Assembly (NCBI RefSeq): GCF_001515305.1
Contig: NZ_LNQV01000011.1
Coordinates: 1-64,000 of the forward strand
Length of the DNA stretch: 64,000 nt
Origin: Aquitalea pelogenes
GTDB lineage: Bacteria > Pseudomonadota > Gammaproteobacteria > Burkholderiales > Chromobacteriaceae
Direction of reading: 5' to 3'
Made by a program: the position numbers and the translations under genes. The notes below the pieces were generated by a model. It saw only the letters and a list, made by a program, of their open reading frames with translations, was not told where the DNA came from and made no database searches. Within the stretch, counting starts at the first letter, position 1. The number at the start of each line of letters is the position of its first letter. Of this stretch, positions 40,772-47,609 are shown one piece after another.

Positions 40772-40847
40772 TGGTGGGTTGTGAGTGGCTCGAACACTCG
40801 ACCTACGGATTAAGAGTCCGCTGCTCTACCAACTGAGCTAACAACCC
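40772..40847 (-). tRNA. tRNA-Lys (CTT), copy 2
   Basis: A 76-nt tRNA with encoded CCA. Acceptor GGGTTGT, anticodon loop CTCTTAA on a GCGGA/TCCGT stem (anticodon CTT). Its sequence is the same as the copy at 40966-41041. Confidence 0.95.
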
Positions 40848-40858
40848 GCATGAAGCGG

Positions 40859-40934
40859 TGGTGGGTCGGGCGAGATTCGAACTCGCGACCAACGGATTAA
40901 AAGTCCGCTGCTCTACCGGCTGAGCTACCGACCC
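40859..40934 (-). tRNA. tRNA-Lys (TTT), copy 2
   Basis: A 76-nt tRNA with encoded CCA. Acceptor GGGTCGG, anticodon loop CTTTTAA (anticodon TTT). Same sequence as the copy at 41052-41127. Confidence 0.95.
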
Positions 40935-40965
40935 GAGTCTTGCCATACAGCAAAACCGGAAAAAC

Positions 40966-41041
40966 TGGTGGGTTGTGAGTGGCTCGAACACTCGACCTAC
41001 GGATTAAGAGTCCGCTGCTCTACCAACTGAGCTAACAACCC
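40966..41041 (-). tRNA. tRNA-Lys (CTT), copy 1
   Basis: A 76-nt tRNA with encoded CCA and anticodon CTT, identical to the copy at 40772. The start-to-start distance between the two is 194 bp. Confidence 0.95.
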
Positions 41042-41051
41042 GGATGAAACG

Positions 41052-41127
41052 TGGTGGGTCGGGCGAGATTCGAACTCGCGACCAACGGATTAAAAGTCCG
41101 CTGCTCTACCGGCTGAGCTACCGACCC
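41052..41127 (-). tRNA. tRNA-Lys (TTT), copy 1
   Basis: A 76-nt tRNA with encoded CCA and anticodon TTT. It is the promoter-proximal gene of the cluster, about 16 bases after the -10 box. Identical to the copy at 40859, 193 bp away. Confidence 0.95.
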
Positions 41128-41142
41128 ACGAAAGAGTTCGCA

Positions 41143-41171
41143 ACTATAATAAAACAGCCTTTTTCAGTCAA
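41143..41171 (-). promoter_or_regulatory. Sigma-70 promoter of the tRNA-Lys cluster
   Basis: TTGACT (-35, 41166-41171), a 17-nt spacer and TATAGT (-10, 41143-41148) on the minus strand, with an A/T-rich upstream stretch that could act as an UP element. The spacing and strength suit a stable-RNA operon. Confidence 0.88.
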
Positions 41172-41280
41172 TACTTTTACCGAATTAATTTGAAAAAACC
41201 GAGGCATAGACCCGAAATTCGTGCACATTCACCGGAACCTGACAATCAGCAAAGCAGTCGAAAATAATTGTCGCCCCGGC

Positions 41281-41607
41281 TCAGCACTCTCTTGAAACCA
41301 CCTCGGAAGATACCCATGTCAGATAGGCAGGCAAGCCCTGTGCGACTGGCAATGCAATGATTTCCGGCACATCATACGGATGCAGGGCTTGCAAGCGCTG
41401 CTCCAGTGCGGCATAAGCCGCAGCAGTGGTTTTGATGAGCAAGGGATATTCGCTGCCTTCCTGCAGCGCACCCTCCCAGCGATACACCGCCTGACAGGGC
41501 GGAAGAATATTGACGCAGGCAGCCAACTGCTCCTGCACCAGAACATGGGCAATGTGTCTGGCCGTTGTTTCATCCGGCACATTGCAGAACACCATCAGAC
41601 AATTCAT
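41281..41607 (-). CDS. cutA: Divalent-cation tolerance protein CutA
   Basis: A 108-residue trimeric protein linked to copper and divalent-cation tolerance. It shows the family pattern: CNVPDETTARHIAHVLVQEQLAACVNI, YRWEG, E in EYPLLIKT, and HPYDVPEIIALPV near the end. Start is ATG 41607 (MNCLMVF) after GAGGTACCCGT; an upstream ATG at 41625 is less likely. Its start is only 16 bp from the divergent fxsA start. Confidence 0.93.
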   Translation of the reverse strand: MNCLMVFCNVPDETTARHIAHVLVQEQLAACVNILPPCQAVYRWEGALQEGSEYPLLIKTTAAAYAALEQRLQALHPYDVPEIIALPVAQGLPAYLTWVSSEVVSREC

Positions 41608-41623
41608 ACGGGTACCTCGATTC

Positions 41624-42049
41624 ATGCGCGCAATTCTGTTGCTGTTACTGCTTTATCCCTTACTGGAAATCGCCACGCTGGTTACACTGGCCCACCATCT
41701 TGGTGGCGGGGTGGTCTTCCTGCTGGTCGTGGCCAGCAGCCTGCTGGGGATCTGGATGCTGCGCAACCAGAAACTGGGCGCACTGATCACCCTCACCAGC
41801 GTCGTGCGTCAGGGGCAGCAAGTTTCCCTGTATTCCTTGCTCTGGCCCTTGCGCTATGCACTGTCAGGCCTGCTGTTTGCCATTCCGGGCATTCTGAGTG
41901 ATGTGCTGGCCATCTTGTTGCTGCTGCCATTCAAGGGGCCGAAGCTGAACACGATGGCAAATCCCGGCGCAATGGCCGATGATGTGATAGAAGGCGAGTT
42001 CAGCCGGGTTGACCCCAAGCGCAGTGACACGCAACGTCACCTGCCCTGA
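41624..42049 (+). CDS. fxsA: FxsA family membrane protein
   Basis: A 141-residue cytoplasmic-membrane protein with three or four hydrophobic segments (residues 2-25, 28-46, 68-100) and the FxsA core PLLEIATLVTLAHHLGGG. E. coli FxsA overproduction relieves F-plasmid exclusion of phage T7, and its normal job is unknown. ATG 41624 gives the family start (MRAILLLLLLYPLLEI). Its promoter must overlap the cutA coding region. Confidence 0.88.
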   Translation: MRAILLLLLLYPLLEIATLVTLAHHLGGGVVFLLVVASSLLGIWMLRNQKLGALITLTSVVRQGQQVSLYSLLWPLRYALSGLLFAIPGILSDVLAILLLLPFKGPKLNTMANPGAMADDVIEGEFSRVDPKRSDTQRHLP

Positions 42050-42057
42050 GGCCACAC

Positions 42058-42354
42058 TCACTGGACATGTAGCAGCTTGAGCACGGCAGCTTCATCCAGC
42101 ACCGTGTCAATGGAAACCACTTTGTGGCGACTCTTGTCACCGGCCTGCAGGCTGACCGCACGCTTGCCAACCGAAAAACAGTCTGCCAGCCAGGCCAGCA
42201 AGGCAGCATTGGCCTTGCCATCCACCGGTGGCGCGGCCAGACGGATTTTCAGGCAGTCGCCATGCTCACCGGCGACTTCGGTTTTTCTGGCGCCGGGCTG
42301 AACATGCAGCGTCAGACGCACGGTATTGCCGCTACAGACCAGCCAGGGTTTCAT
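42058..42354 (-). CDS. YggU/DUF167 family protein
   Basis: A 98-residue protein with the DUF167 core [34 protein letters not shown], broken here only for length, followed by the conserved GDKSRHKVV. The family folds as a small alpha/beta domain and its function is not established. It is convergent with fxsA, separated by eight bases. Confidence 0.9.
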   Translation of the reverse strand: MKPWLVCSGNTVRLTLHVQPGARKTEVAGEHGDCLKIRLAAPPVDGKANAALLAWLADCFSVGKRAVSLQAGDKSRHKVVSIDTVLDEAAVLKLLHVQ

Positions 42355-42447
42355 GGTGTATTTTTTCGCAAAATGGCAATTCTAGACGATCCGGGCCACA
42401 TACTGGCAAACCGTCGTTCCGGAATGGCTACCAACAGGAGTTTGCAT

Positions 42448-42912
42448 ATGGATATCGGCATCAACGAACAAGACCGTCAAGACATTGCACATGGCCTTTC
42501 CCGGCTGCTGGCTGACACGTATACCCTGTACCTGAAAACCCACAACTTCCACTGGAACGTGACCGGGCCGATGTTCAACACCCTGCACCTGATGTTCGAA
42601 ACCCAGTACAACGAATTGTCACTGGCTGTCGACCTGATTGCAGAGCGCATCCGTGCCCTTGGGCATTTTGCACCGGGCAGCTATGCCGACTATGCCAAGC
42701 TGACCGCCATTGCCGAAGCCAACGGCGTGCCCAAGGCCGAGGAAATGCTGGCCCAGCTGGTGGATGGCCATGAAATCCTCTGTCGCACCGCCCGCAGCAT
42801 TTTCCCGCTGGCTGACCGCGCCTCGGACGAACCCACCGCTGACCTGCTGACCCAGCGCCTGCAAGTGCATGAAAAAACGGCCTGGATGCTGCGCAGCATG
42901 CTGGACAAATAA
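42448..42912 (+). CDS. dps: Dps-type miniferritin
   Basis: A 154-residue ferritin-like protein that stores iron and protects DNA during starvation or oxidative stress. The inter-subunit ferroxidase residues lie in [14 protein letters not shown] and in the Asp/Glu helix that follows ([14 protein letters not shown]). ATG 42448 has ACAGGAGT upstream. It lacks the long Lys-rich tail of E. coli Dps, so DNA binding is uncertain. Confidence 0.93.
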   Translation: MDIGINEQDRQDIAHGLSRLLADTYTLYLKTHNFHWNVTGPMFNTLHLMFETQYNELSLAVDLIAERIRALGHFAPGSYADYAKLTAIAEANGVPKAEEMLAQLVDGHEILCRTARSIFPLADRASDEPTADLLTQRLQVHEKTAWMLRSMLDK

Positions 42913-42931
42913 GTCCACGCATCATCCCGCC

Positions 42932-42958
42932 AACGCCGCGCCAGTCGCGGCGTTTTTC
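42932..42958 (+). terminator. Terminator after dps
   Basis: A 9-bp stem AACGCCGCG/CGCGGCGTT followed by TTTCTT, about 20 bases after the stop codon. Confidence 0.88.
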
Positions 42959-43016
42959 TTGCGGATGGCTGCTGCATGTTAAACTGCAGCAGACCTACGG
43001 AGCCTGCCGCACAACC

Positions 43017-43889
43017 ATGACTGCCCATCTGCGCAACCCTGCCAGCCACAACCAGAAACTGACGCTGATCATCATGATCGCCGTTTCGGTACTGGCTCAT
43101 GTCTTGCTGTTCGGTTCCAGCATGATTTCATGGGTCCGCCCGCTGCGACTGGCAGAAAGCCACACCATCAGCGTGAACCTGGCCAGCACGCCCAGCAAGA
43201 GCGCGCCGGACACCCACCGCCTGGGCACCGACAATAATCAGGGCAGTGGCAATACCACCGAAAAATTCCGCCAGGCCAGCCATCGCAATCTCAACGAACA
43301 GCCAACACCCGCCGCACAAGCGGCAGAGCCTGCCCAGGCCGCGCCACAGCAACGCCAGGTACATACCATCCGCAAAGCGGACAACAAGCAGGCCGCAACC
43401 TTGCCTGCCCCCAGTCCCGGTGACAACAGCAGCCCGCCAGCGGCAGTGAATGCAGCCGCATTGCTGGCACAGGTGGGCGAACTGAACAGTGTGCAACGGG
43501 GTGATGTGGCACTGAACGACAGTGCACAGGAGTCCGGTAGCAAAAACGGGAGTGGCGACAGTACCCACCGCTATGAATGGGCGCGCTACCAGACCGACTG
43601 GCGCTTGCGCATCGAACGGATCGGCAACCTGAATTATCCGGAAGAGGCTCGCCGCCAGAACGTTCATGGCTCGGTGACGCTGGAAGTGACCGTGGCCGCG
43701 GATGGCAGCCTGCTCAAATGCCGCATCCTGCGAGGTTCCGGACACAACGTACTGGATGAAGGTGCACGACGCATCGTCCAGATGAGTGCACCATTCAGTC
43801 CCTTCCCACCGGCACTGGCTCAGCAAGGTGCCAAAATCATCGTGCAAACCTTCGCCTTCACCCGCGACAACCAGCTTTCCAGCCATTAA
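43017..43889 (+). CDS. TonB family protein
   Basis: A 290-residue envelope-spanning protein. One membrane anchor (residues about 16-38) is followed by a Ser/Pro/Gln/Ala-rich periplasmic linker and a C-terminal TonB domain with YPEEARRQNVHGSVTLEVTV and RILRGSGHNVLDEGARRIV. TonB proteins pass proton-motive energy to outer-membrane receptors. No exbB/exbD adjoins it, so this may be a secondary, non-iron TonB. Next gene starts 14 bases on. Confidence 0.88.
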   Translation: MTAHLRNPASHNQKLTLIIMIAVSVLAHVLLFGSSMISWVRPLRLAESHTISVNLASTPSKSAPDTHRLGTDNNQGSGNTTEKFRQASHRNLNEQPTPAAQAAEPAQAAPQQRQVHTIRKADNKQAATLPAPSPGDNSSPPAAVNAAALLAQVGELNSVQRGDVALNDSAQESGSKNGSGDSTHRYEWARYQTDWRLRIERIGNLNYPEEARRQNVHGSVTLEVTVAADGSLLKCRILRGSGHNVLDEGARRIVQMSAPFSPFPPALAQQGAKIIVQTFAFTRDNQLSSH

Positions 43890-43903
43890 TGCAAGGATTC
43901 ACC

Positions 43904-44278
43904 ATGTTTGAAGTCAATCGCAGCATCGCCCTGATCCGTCCCCGGGCACCGTTTCTCGCATGGCTGCAACAATTGCCGGGCGATCTGGACGGCCAGCTGG
44001 AGCTCGACAGCCTTACCCGGGATTGCAACGCCCTGCTGATTCCGGCGGCGGACGATTATGAATCCGCCCACGATTTTGTGCTGCAACACTACCGCATGCT
44101 GTTTCAGGCCGAGCTGGCCGACTGGTGCGATGACGAAACACTGTGGCCGGAGCAACTGACACCGGCCCTGTTCCTGGAGTGGTTCGATGTTGAAATCCAC
44201 TCCGTTCTTACCGATATGGTCGAGACGCCACTAGAGCGCGAGCCATTCGTTCCGCTGGACCTCAATGCCGAGGATTGA
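43904..44278 (+). CDS. Conserved hypothetical acidic protein
   Basis: A 124-residue soluble, acidic, Trp-rich protein starting MFEVNRSIALIRPRAPFLAW. It has no signal peptide or membrane segment. Similar short proteins occur in gamma- and betaproteobacteria (VacJ-unrelated, no known domain). The ATG at 43904 has CAAGGATT upstream. It lies between the TonB-like gene and the thioesterase, 28 bases from the latter, and is probably co-transcribed. Function unknown. Confidence 0.8.
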   Translation: MFEVNRSIALIRPRAPFLAWLQQLPGDLDGQLELDSLTRDCNALLIPAADDYESAHDFVLQHYRMLFQAELADWCDDETLWPEQLTPALFLEWFDVEIHSVLTDMVETPLEREPFVPLDLNAED

Positions 44279-44306
44279 GACCCAGCATCACACCGAGGGG
44301 AAACAC

Positions 44307-44714
44307 ATGACACATGAAACAAATATCAAGGTCCGTGGTTATCACCTGGACCTGTACGGCCACGTCAACAACGCCCGTTACCTGGAATTCCTGGAAGAAG
44401 CCCGCTGGACTTTCTTTGAAGAACGCGGCGACCTGCCCTGGTTCCTGCAGTCCGGTCTGGCACTGGTGGTGGTCAACATCAATATCGACTACCGCTATCC
44501 GGCCACCATGGGCGATGCGCTGGCCATTGCCACCTCGGTCAAATCCATCGGCAGCCGCAGTGCAGTCATGCACCAGCGCGTCACCCTGGCAGGCACTGAC
44601 AAGGTGGTGGCGGAAGCCGATGTCACCTTTGTAGTGTTTGACGCCAAGCAGAACAAGGCGGTGACACTTGAGGGACAATTGAAGGAACTCCTGCAATCCA
44701 TGCTGGACCAATAG
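44307..44714 (+). CDS. Acyl-CoA thioesterase, 4HBT hotdog fold (YbgC/FadM type)
   Basis: A 135-residue hotdog thioesterase that cleaves acyl-CoA. The catalytic region is DLYGHVNNARYLEFLEEAR, with the conserved Asp near residue 15, and VNINIDYRYPATMGD follows. ATG 44307 has GAGGGGAAACAC upstream. FadM-like long-chain activity is more likely than aromatic acyl-CoA hydrolysis, but the sequence cannot settle it. Confidence 0.88.
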   Translation: MTHETNIKVRGYHLDLYGHVNNARYLEFLEEARWTFFEERGDLPWFLQSGLALVVVNINIDYRYPATMGDALAIATSVKSIGSRSAVMHQRVTLAGTDKVVAEADVTFVVFDAKQNKAVTLEGQLKELLQSMLDQ

Positions 44715-44722
44715 TGCCGGTT

Positions 44723-44750
44723 GCCCCACGCGTGTGGGGCTGCCGTTTTT
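44723..44750 (+). terminator. Terminator after the thioesterase gene
   Basis: Stem GCCCCAC/GTGGGGC with a four-base loop, followed by TGCCGTTTTT, just after the stop codon. Confidence 0.8.
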
Positions 44751-44771
44751 CCACCTCCCGGATGACCCCGC

Positions 44772-45263
44772 ATGAAGAAGGTTCTGCTCTCGCTCCTGGC
44801 CGTGGCCGTAGTCGGCCTGATTGCCTACACCACCCTGTTCGACCGCAATGCAGCACCGCAGGTCAGCTACACCTCGCTTGGCGGCCAGCACGCCGATACC
44901 ACCTCGCTCAAGGGCAAGGTGGTGCTGGTGAATTTCTGGGCCACCAGTTGTTCGGGCTGTGTGGAAGAAATGCCGGAAATCAAGAAGCTGCACCAGCAGT
45001 ATGGCAGCAAGGGCTTGCAGATCATGGCGGTCGCCATGAGCTATGACCCGCCCAACTACGTACAGGCTTTTGTACAGAAATACCAGCTGCCCTTCTTTGT
45101 CGCCCTGGATGGCGAAGGCAGCATTGCCAAGGCATTTGGTGACATCCAGCTGGCACCCACCACTTTCCTGATCGACAAGCAGGGCAATATCCTCAAACGC
45201 TATGTCGGGGTGATGGATTTCAAGGAAGTACACCAGATCCTGAACCAGCAACTGGGCGCCTGA
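44772..45263 (+). CDS. TlpA/ResA-type thiol-disulfide oxidoreductase
   Basis: A 163-residue membrane-anchored periplasmic thioredoxin. An N-terminal anchor (residues 3-22) precedes a thioredoxin domain with active site C60-S-G-C63 in FWATSCSGCVEEMP and the cis-Pro in LAPTTFLID. Such proteins reduce apocytochrome c or other periplasmic thiols. No cytochrome c gene adjoins it, so the client is open. Confidence 0.9.
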   Translation: MKKVLLSLLAVAVVGLIAYTTLFDRNAAPQVSYTSLGGQHADTTSLKGKVVLVNFWATSCSGCVEEMPEIKKLHQQYGSKGLQIMAVAMSYDPPNYVQAFVQKYQLPFFVALDGEGSIAKAFGDIQLAPTTFLIDKQGNILKRYVGVMDFKEVHQILNQQLGA

Positions 45264-45270
45264 ACCCGGT

Positions 45271-45306
45271 CAGCAGAAAGCCCCGCCAAAGCGGGGCTTT
45301 CTGCTG
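45271..45306 (+). terminator. Strong 16-bp terminator after the TlpA-like gene
   Basis: A perfect 16-bp stem CAGCAGAAAGCCCCGC with its reverse complement and a CAAA loop, eight bases after the stop codon. The dispersed repeat copy starts about 20 bases later. Confidence 0.85.
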
Positions 45307-45324
45307 CTTAGGCAGTGATTTGAT

Positions 45325-45446
45325 GCGACTCTACTGGACCCGGCAAGGCCGGGCCTTTCGACTAAGCCATTTCTTCGGCAGCCTTCCCGTCCATTCCCCC
45401 CGCCCGGACCCCGTAAGGGTTGGCTTTCCTTACAGAAAGCGAGAGG
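45325..45446 (+). repeat. Dispersed intergenic repeat, copy A
   Basis: A noncoding element of about 120 bp that starts with a GC hairpin (CCCGGCAAGGCCGGG) and continues CTTTCGACTAA, then CGGCAGCCTTCCC, and ends GAAAGCGAGAGG. The same blocks, in the same order, occur on the opposite strand at 59303-59432. It lies between a strong terminator and the convergent moeB stop. No protein is likely, although short frames run through it. Confidence 0.7.
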
Positions 45447-45476
45447 CGTTTGCCAATAATCGCAACCGAGGTCCGG

Positions 45477-46232
45477 TCAACGCACCGCACATACCGGACA
45501 GGCCGGATCACGACCAAACTTCATCTGGCGGAATTCACCGCTCAGTGCATCGTACAGGGTCAGACGGCCAAGTACCGGTGCGCGGCCTGCCAGCAGTTTC
45601 ACCGCTTCCACCGCCTGCAAGCTGCCGATTACTCCAACCAGCGGTGACAACACGCCAAAGGTCGCACACGGGCCATCAGATGCCTCGCCCTCCTCGGCAA
45701 ACAGGCAGTGATAACAGGGTGAGCCGGCAACACGCGGATCAAACACCGCCAGCTGGCCGGCAAAGCGCACGGCCGCGCCAGATACCAGCGGCACCCCGGC
45801 AGCCACGCTGGCGCGGTTTACTGCATGGCGGGTGGCGAAATTGTCCGAACAATCCAGCAGCAGATCATGCGCTCGGGCTTCCTCCAGCAGGCGCGCGGCA
45901 TCCAGCCGTTCACCCAGCGACCGCACGGAAATATCCGGGTTGAGTGCCAGCATGCGGGCACGGGCTGATTCAGCCTTGTTCTGCCCCAGTGAGGCCATAT
46001 CGTGCACCACCTGGCGCTGCAGATTGCTCAGCTCCACCGCGTCGTCGTCGGCCAGCGTGATATGGCCGATACCGGCACTGGCCAGATACAGCGCCACCGG
46101 CGAGCCCAGCCCGCCGGCACCAATCACTAATACCCGCGCGGCAGCCAGCCGCTGCTGGCCTTCGATATCGATTTCCGGCAGCAGGATATGCCGGCTATAG
46201 CGCAGCAGCGCCGCATCGTTCAGATCTGTCAT
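45477..46232 (-). CDS. moeB: MoeB/ThiF-type E1-like adenylyltransferase
   Basis: This enzyme adenylates the C-terminus of a ubiquitin-like sulfur carrier (MoaD for molybdopterin or ThiS for thiazole). The 251-residue protein has the ATP site VLVIGAGGLGSPVALYLASAG, DCSDNF and two zinc CxxC pairs (CYHC and CPVC). No moa or thi gene adjoins it, so MoeB and ThiF cannot be separated by context; length and motifs suit MoeB. Start is ATG 46232 (MTDLNDAALLRYSRH). Confidence 0.88.
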   Translation of the reverse strand: MTDLNDAALLRYSRHILLPEIDIEGQQRLAAARVLVIGAGGLGSPVALYLASAGIGHITLADDDAVELSNLQRQVVHDMASLGQNKAESARARMLALNPDISVRSLGERLDAARLLEEARAHDLLLDCSDNFATRHAVNRASVAAGVPLVSGAAVRFAGQLAVFDPRVAGSPCYHCLFAEEGEASDGPCATFGVLSPLVGVIGSLQAVEAVKLLAGRAPVLGRLTLYDALSGEFRQMKFGRDPACPVCAVR

Positions 46233-46290
46233 GAGGGTGAAGCTTAGTGAAATCAGTCGCCAGACGCCATAGTTCCTGCGAGCTAGCCGG

Positions 46291-46320
46291 AAAAACAAAA
46301 CGCCAGCACGAAGCTGGCGT
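46291..46320 (-). terminator. Terminator of the def-to-ntrX operon
   Basis: On the minus strand the stem ACGCCAGC/GCTGGCGT is followed by TTTGTTTTTCC, about 20 bases after the ntrX stop. Confidence 0.87.
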
Positions 46321-46340
46321 CTGGTTGGGCAAGCGGCGGA

Positions 46341-47609
46341 TTATTCTTCCACCACCTTGCGGGCGAACTTGATGCCCAACTGCTTGAGCTTGCGATACAG
46401 GTGAGTGCGCTCCAGGCCCACTTTCTGTGCCACGCGGCTCATATTGCCGTTTTCCAGCGAGATGTGGTACTCGAAGTAACGACGCTCCAGCTGTTCACGC
46501 AACTCACGCAAAGGCATGTTGAAGTCGAAGCCGGACTCTTCCACCGGTTTTTCATGGCGGAACTGGGCCAGCACCTTGTTGACTTCCGGGGCGTCCACAT
46601 CATCCGACTCGGAGGTCAGCGCCAGGCTCTTGATGATGCTGCGCAGCTGCTCCAGATTCCCCGGCCAATCATACTGACGCAGGGCATTCAGCGCCGCAGT
46701 GGTCAGTTTCTTGTTGGGGATCTGCCGTGACTCCACCAGCTCGATCAGGATCTGTTCGGCGATGAAGATGATGTCTTCCGCATGCTCACGCAGCGGCGGA
46801 ATCGGCACGATCACGCTGGACAGTGCAGTCAGCAAACGGTTATCGCATTCCGGGTCCACCAGCAGTTCCTGCAAGGGACGGCTGCAGGAGCACAGCAGGC
46901 GCACATTGAAGCGATCCAGCTTGGACAGCAGGAACAGCAAACCTTGCTGCACCCGGCGGTTGTACTGGCCGATTTCCGGCAGGAACAACACGCCGTTATT
47001 CGCCTTTTGCAGCAACTCCAGCGGCGCATCAGCCAGTTGTTCCGGCTTGGCAGGCGTTACCCAGGGGGTATTGCCCTGATGGAAAAAGCGCGCCACCAGT
47101 TCGAAACCGGAGCCAGGCTCACCGGTCAGCAACACCGGCGACTTGACCTTGGCCACCCGCTCCAGCTGACGCTTGAGTTCCTGGATGGGTTCGCTGCGGC
47201 CCAGCTTGTCCAGGTTCAGCGAAGTATTGGCTTGCATGTCGCCATACTTCAGAGCCCGCTGTACGGTAGTCAGCAGTTTTTGCAGGGCAATCGGCTTTTC
47301 CAGGAAATCGAAAGCACCGATACGGGTGGCTTCCACCGCCGTATCAATACTGGCATGACCGGACATCATGACCACCGGCATGTTCAACTGGCCGGACTTG
47401 GCCCATTCCTTCAACAGTGTCACACCGTCGCAGTCGGGCATCCAGATATCCAGCAACACCAGCGCCGGACGTGTCTGGTTGCGCAACTGTCTGGCTACCT
47501 CGGCGTTTTCCGCCAGGGCAACCGTGTATCCCTCATCCTGCAGGATCTCCGAGAGCAGTTCACGAATCCCGATCTCGTCATCAACAATCAATATATCGCT
47601 GCTACGCAT
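46341..47609 (-). CDS. ntrX: NtrX-type response regulator with degenerate AAA+ domain
   Basis: A 422-residue partner of the adjacent NtrY kinase. The receiver domain is normal: acidic DDE near residue 10, phospho-acceptor D54 and K105. The AAA+ region is not. Walker A reads GEPGSGFE (residues 163-170) with Phe for the essential Lys, Walker B reads LFLPEI (Pro for Asp), the GAFTGA loop that contacts sigma-54 is absent, and the domain is short. The Fis-type helix-turn-helix at the C-terminus (RVAQKVGLERTHLYRKL) is intact. It therefore probably binds DNA without acting as a sigma-54 ATPase. Its start overlaps the ntrY stop (TAATG). Confidence 0.9.
   Translation of the reverse strand: MRSSDILIVDDEIGIRELLSEILQDEGYTVALAENAEVARQLRNQTRPALVLLDIWMPDCDGVTLLKEWAKSGQLNMPVVMMSGHASIDTAVEATRIGAFDFLEKPIALQKLLTTVQRALKYGDMQANTSLNLDKLGRSEPIQELKRQLERVAKVKSPVLLTGEPGSGFELVARFFHQGNTPWVTPAKPEQLADAPLELLQKANNGVLFLPEIGQYNRRVQQGLLFLLSKLDRFNVRLLCSCSRPLQELLVDPECDNRLLTALSSVIVPIPPLREHAEDIIFIAEQILIELVESRQIPNKKLTTAALNALRQYDWPGNLEQLRSIIKSLALTSESDDVDAPEVNKVLAQFRHEKPVEESGFDFNMPLRELREQLERRYFEYHISLENGNMSRVAQKVGLERTHLYRKLKQLGIKFARKVVEE

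Noticed and set aside
40772-41127. Possible CRISPR-like direct repeats
   Set aside because: The repeats are full tRNA-Lys cloverleaves with CCA ends; repeat and spacer sizes do not fit CRISPR.
45320-45943. A 207-codon plus-strand frame through repeat copy A into moeB
   Set aside because: Most of it is antisense to moeB; the part in the repeat reflects DNA-level similarity to copy B rather than a protein.
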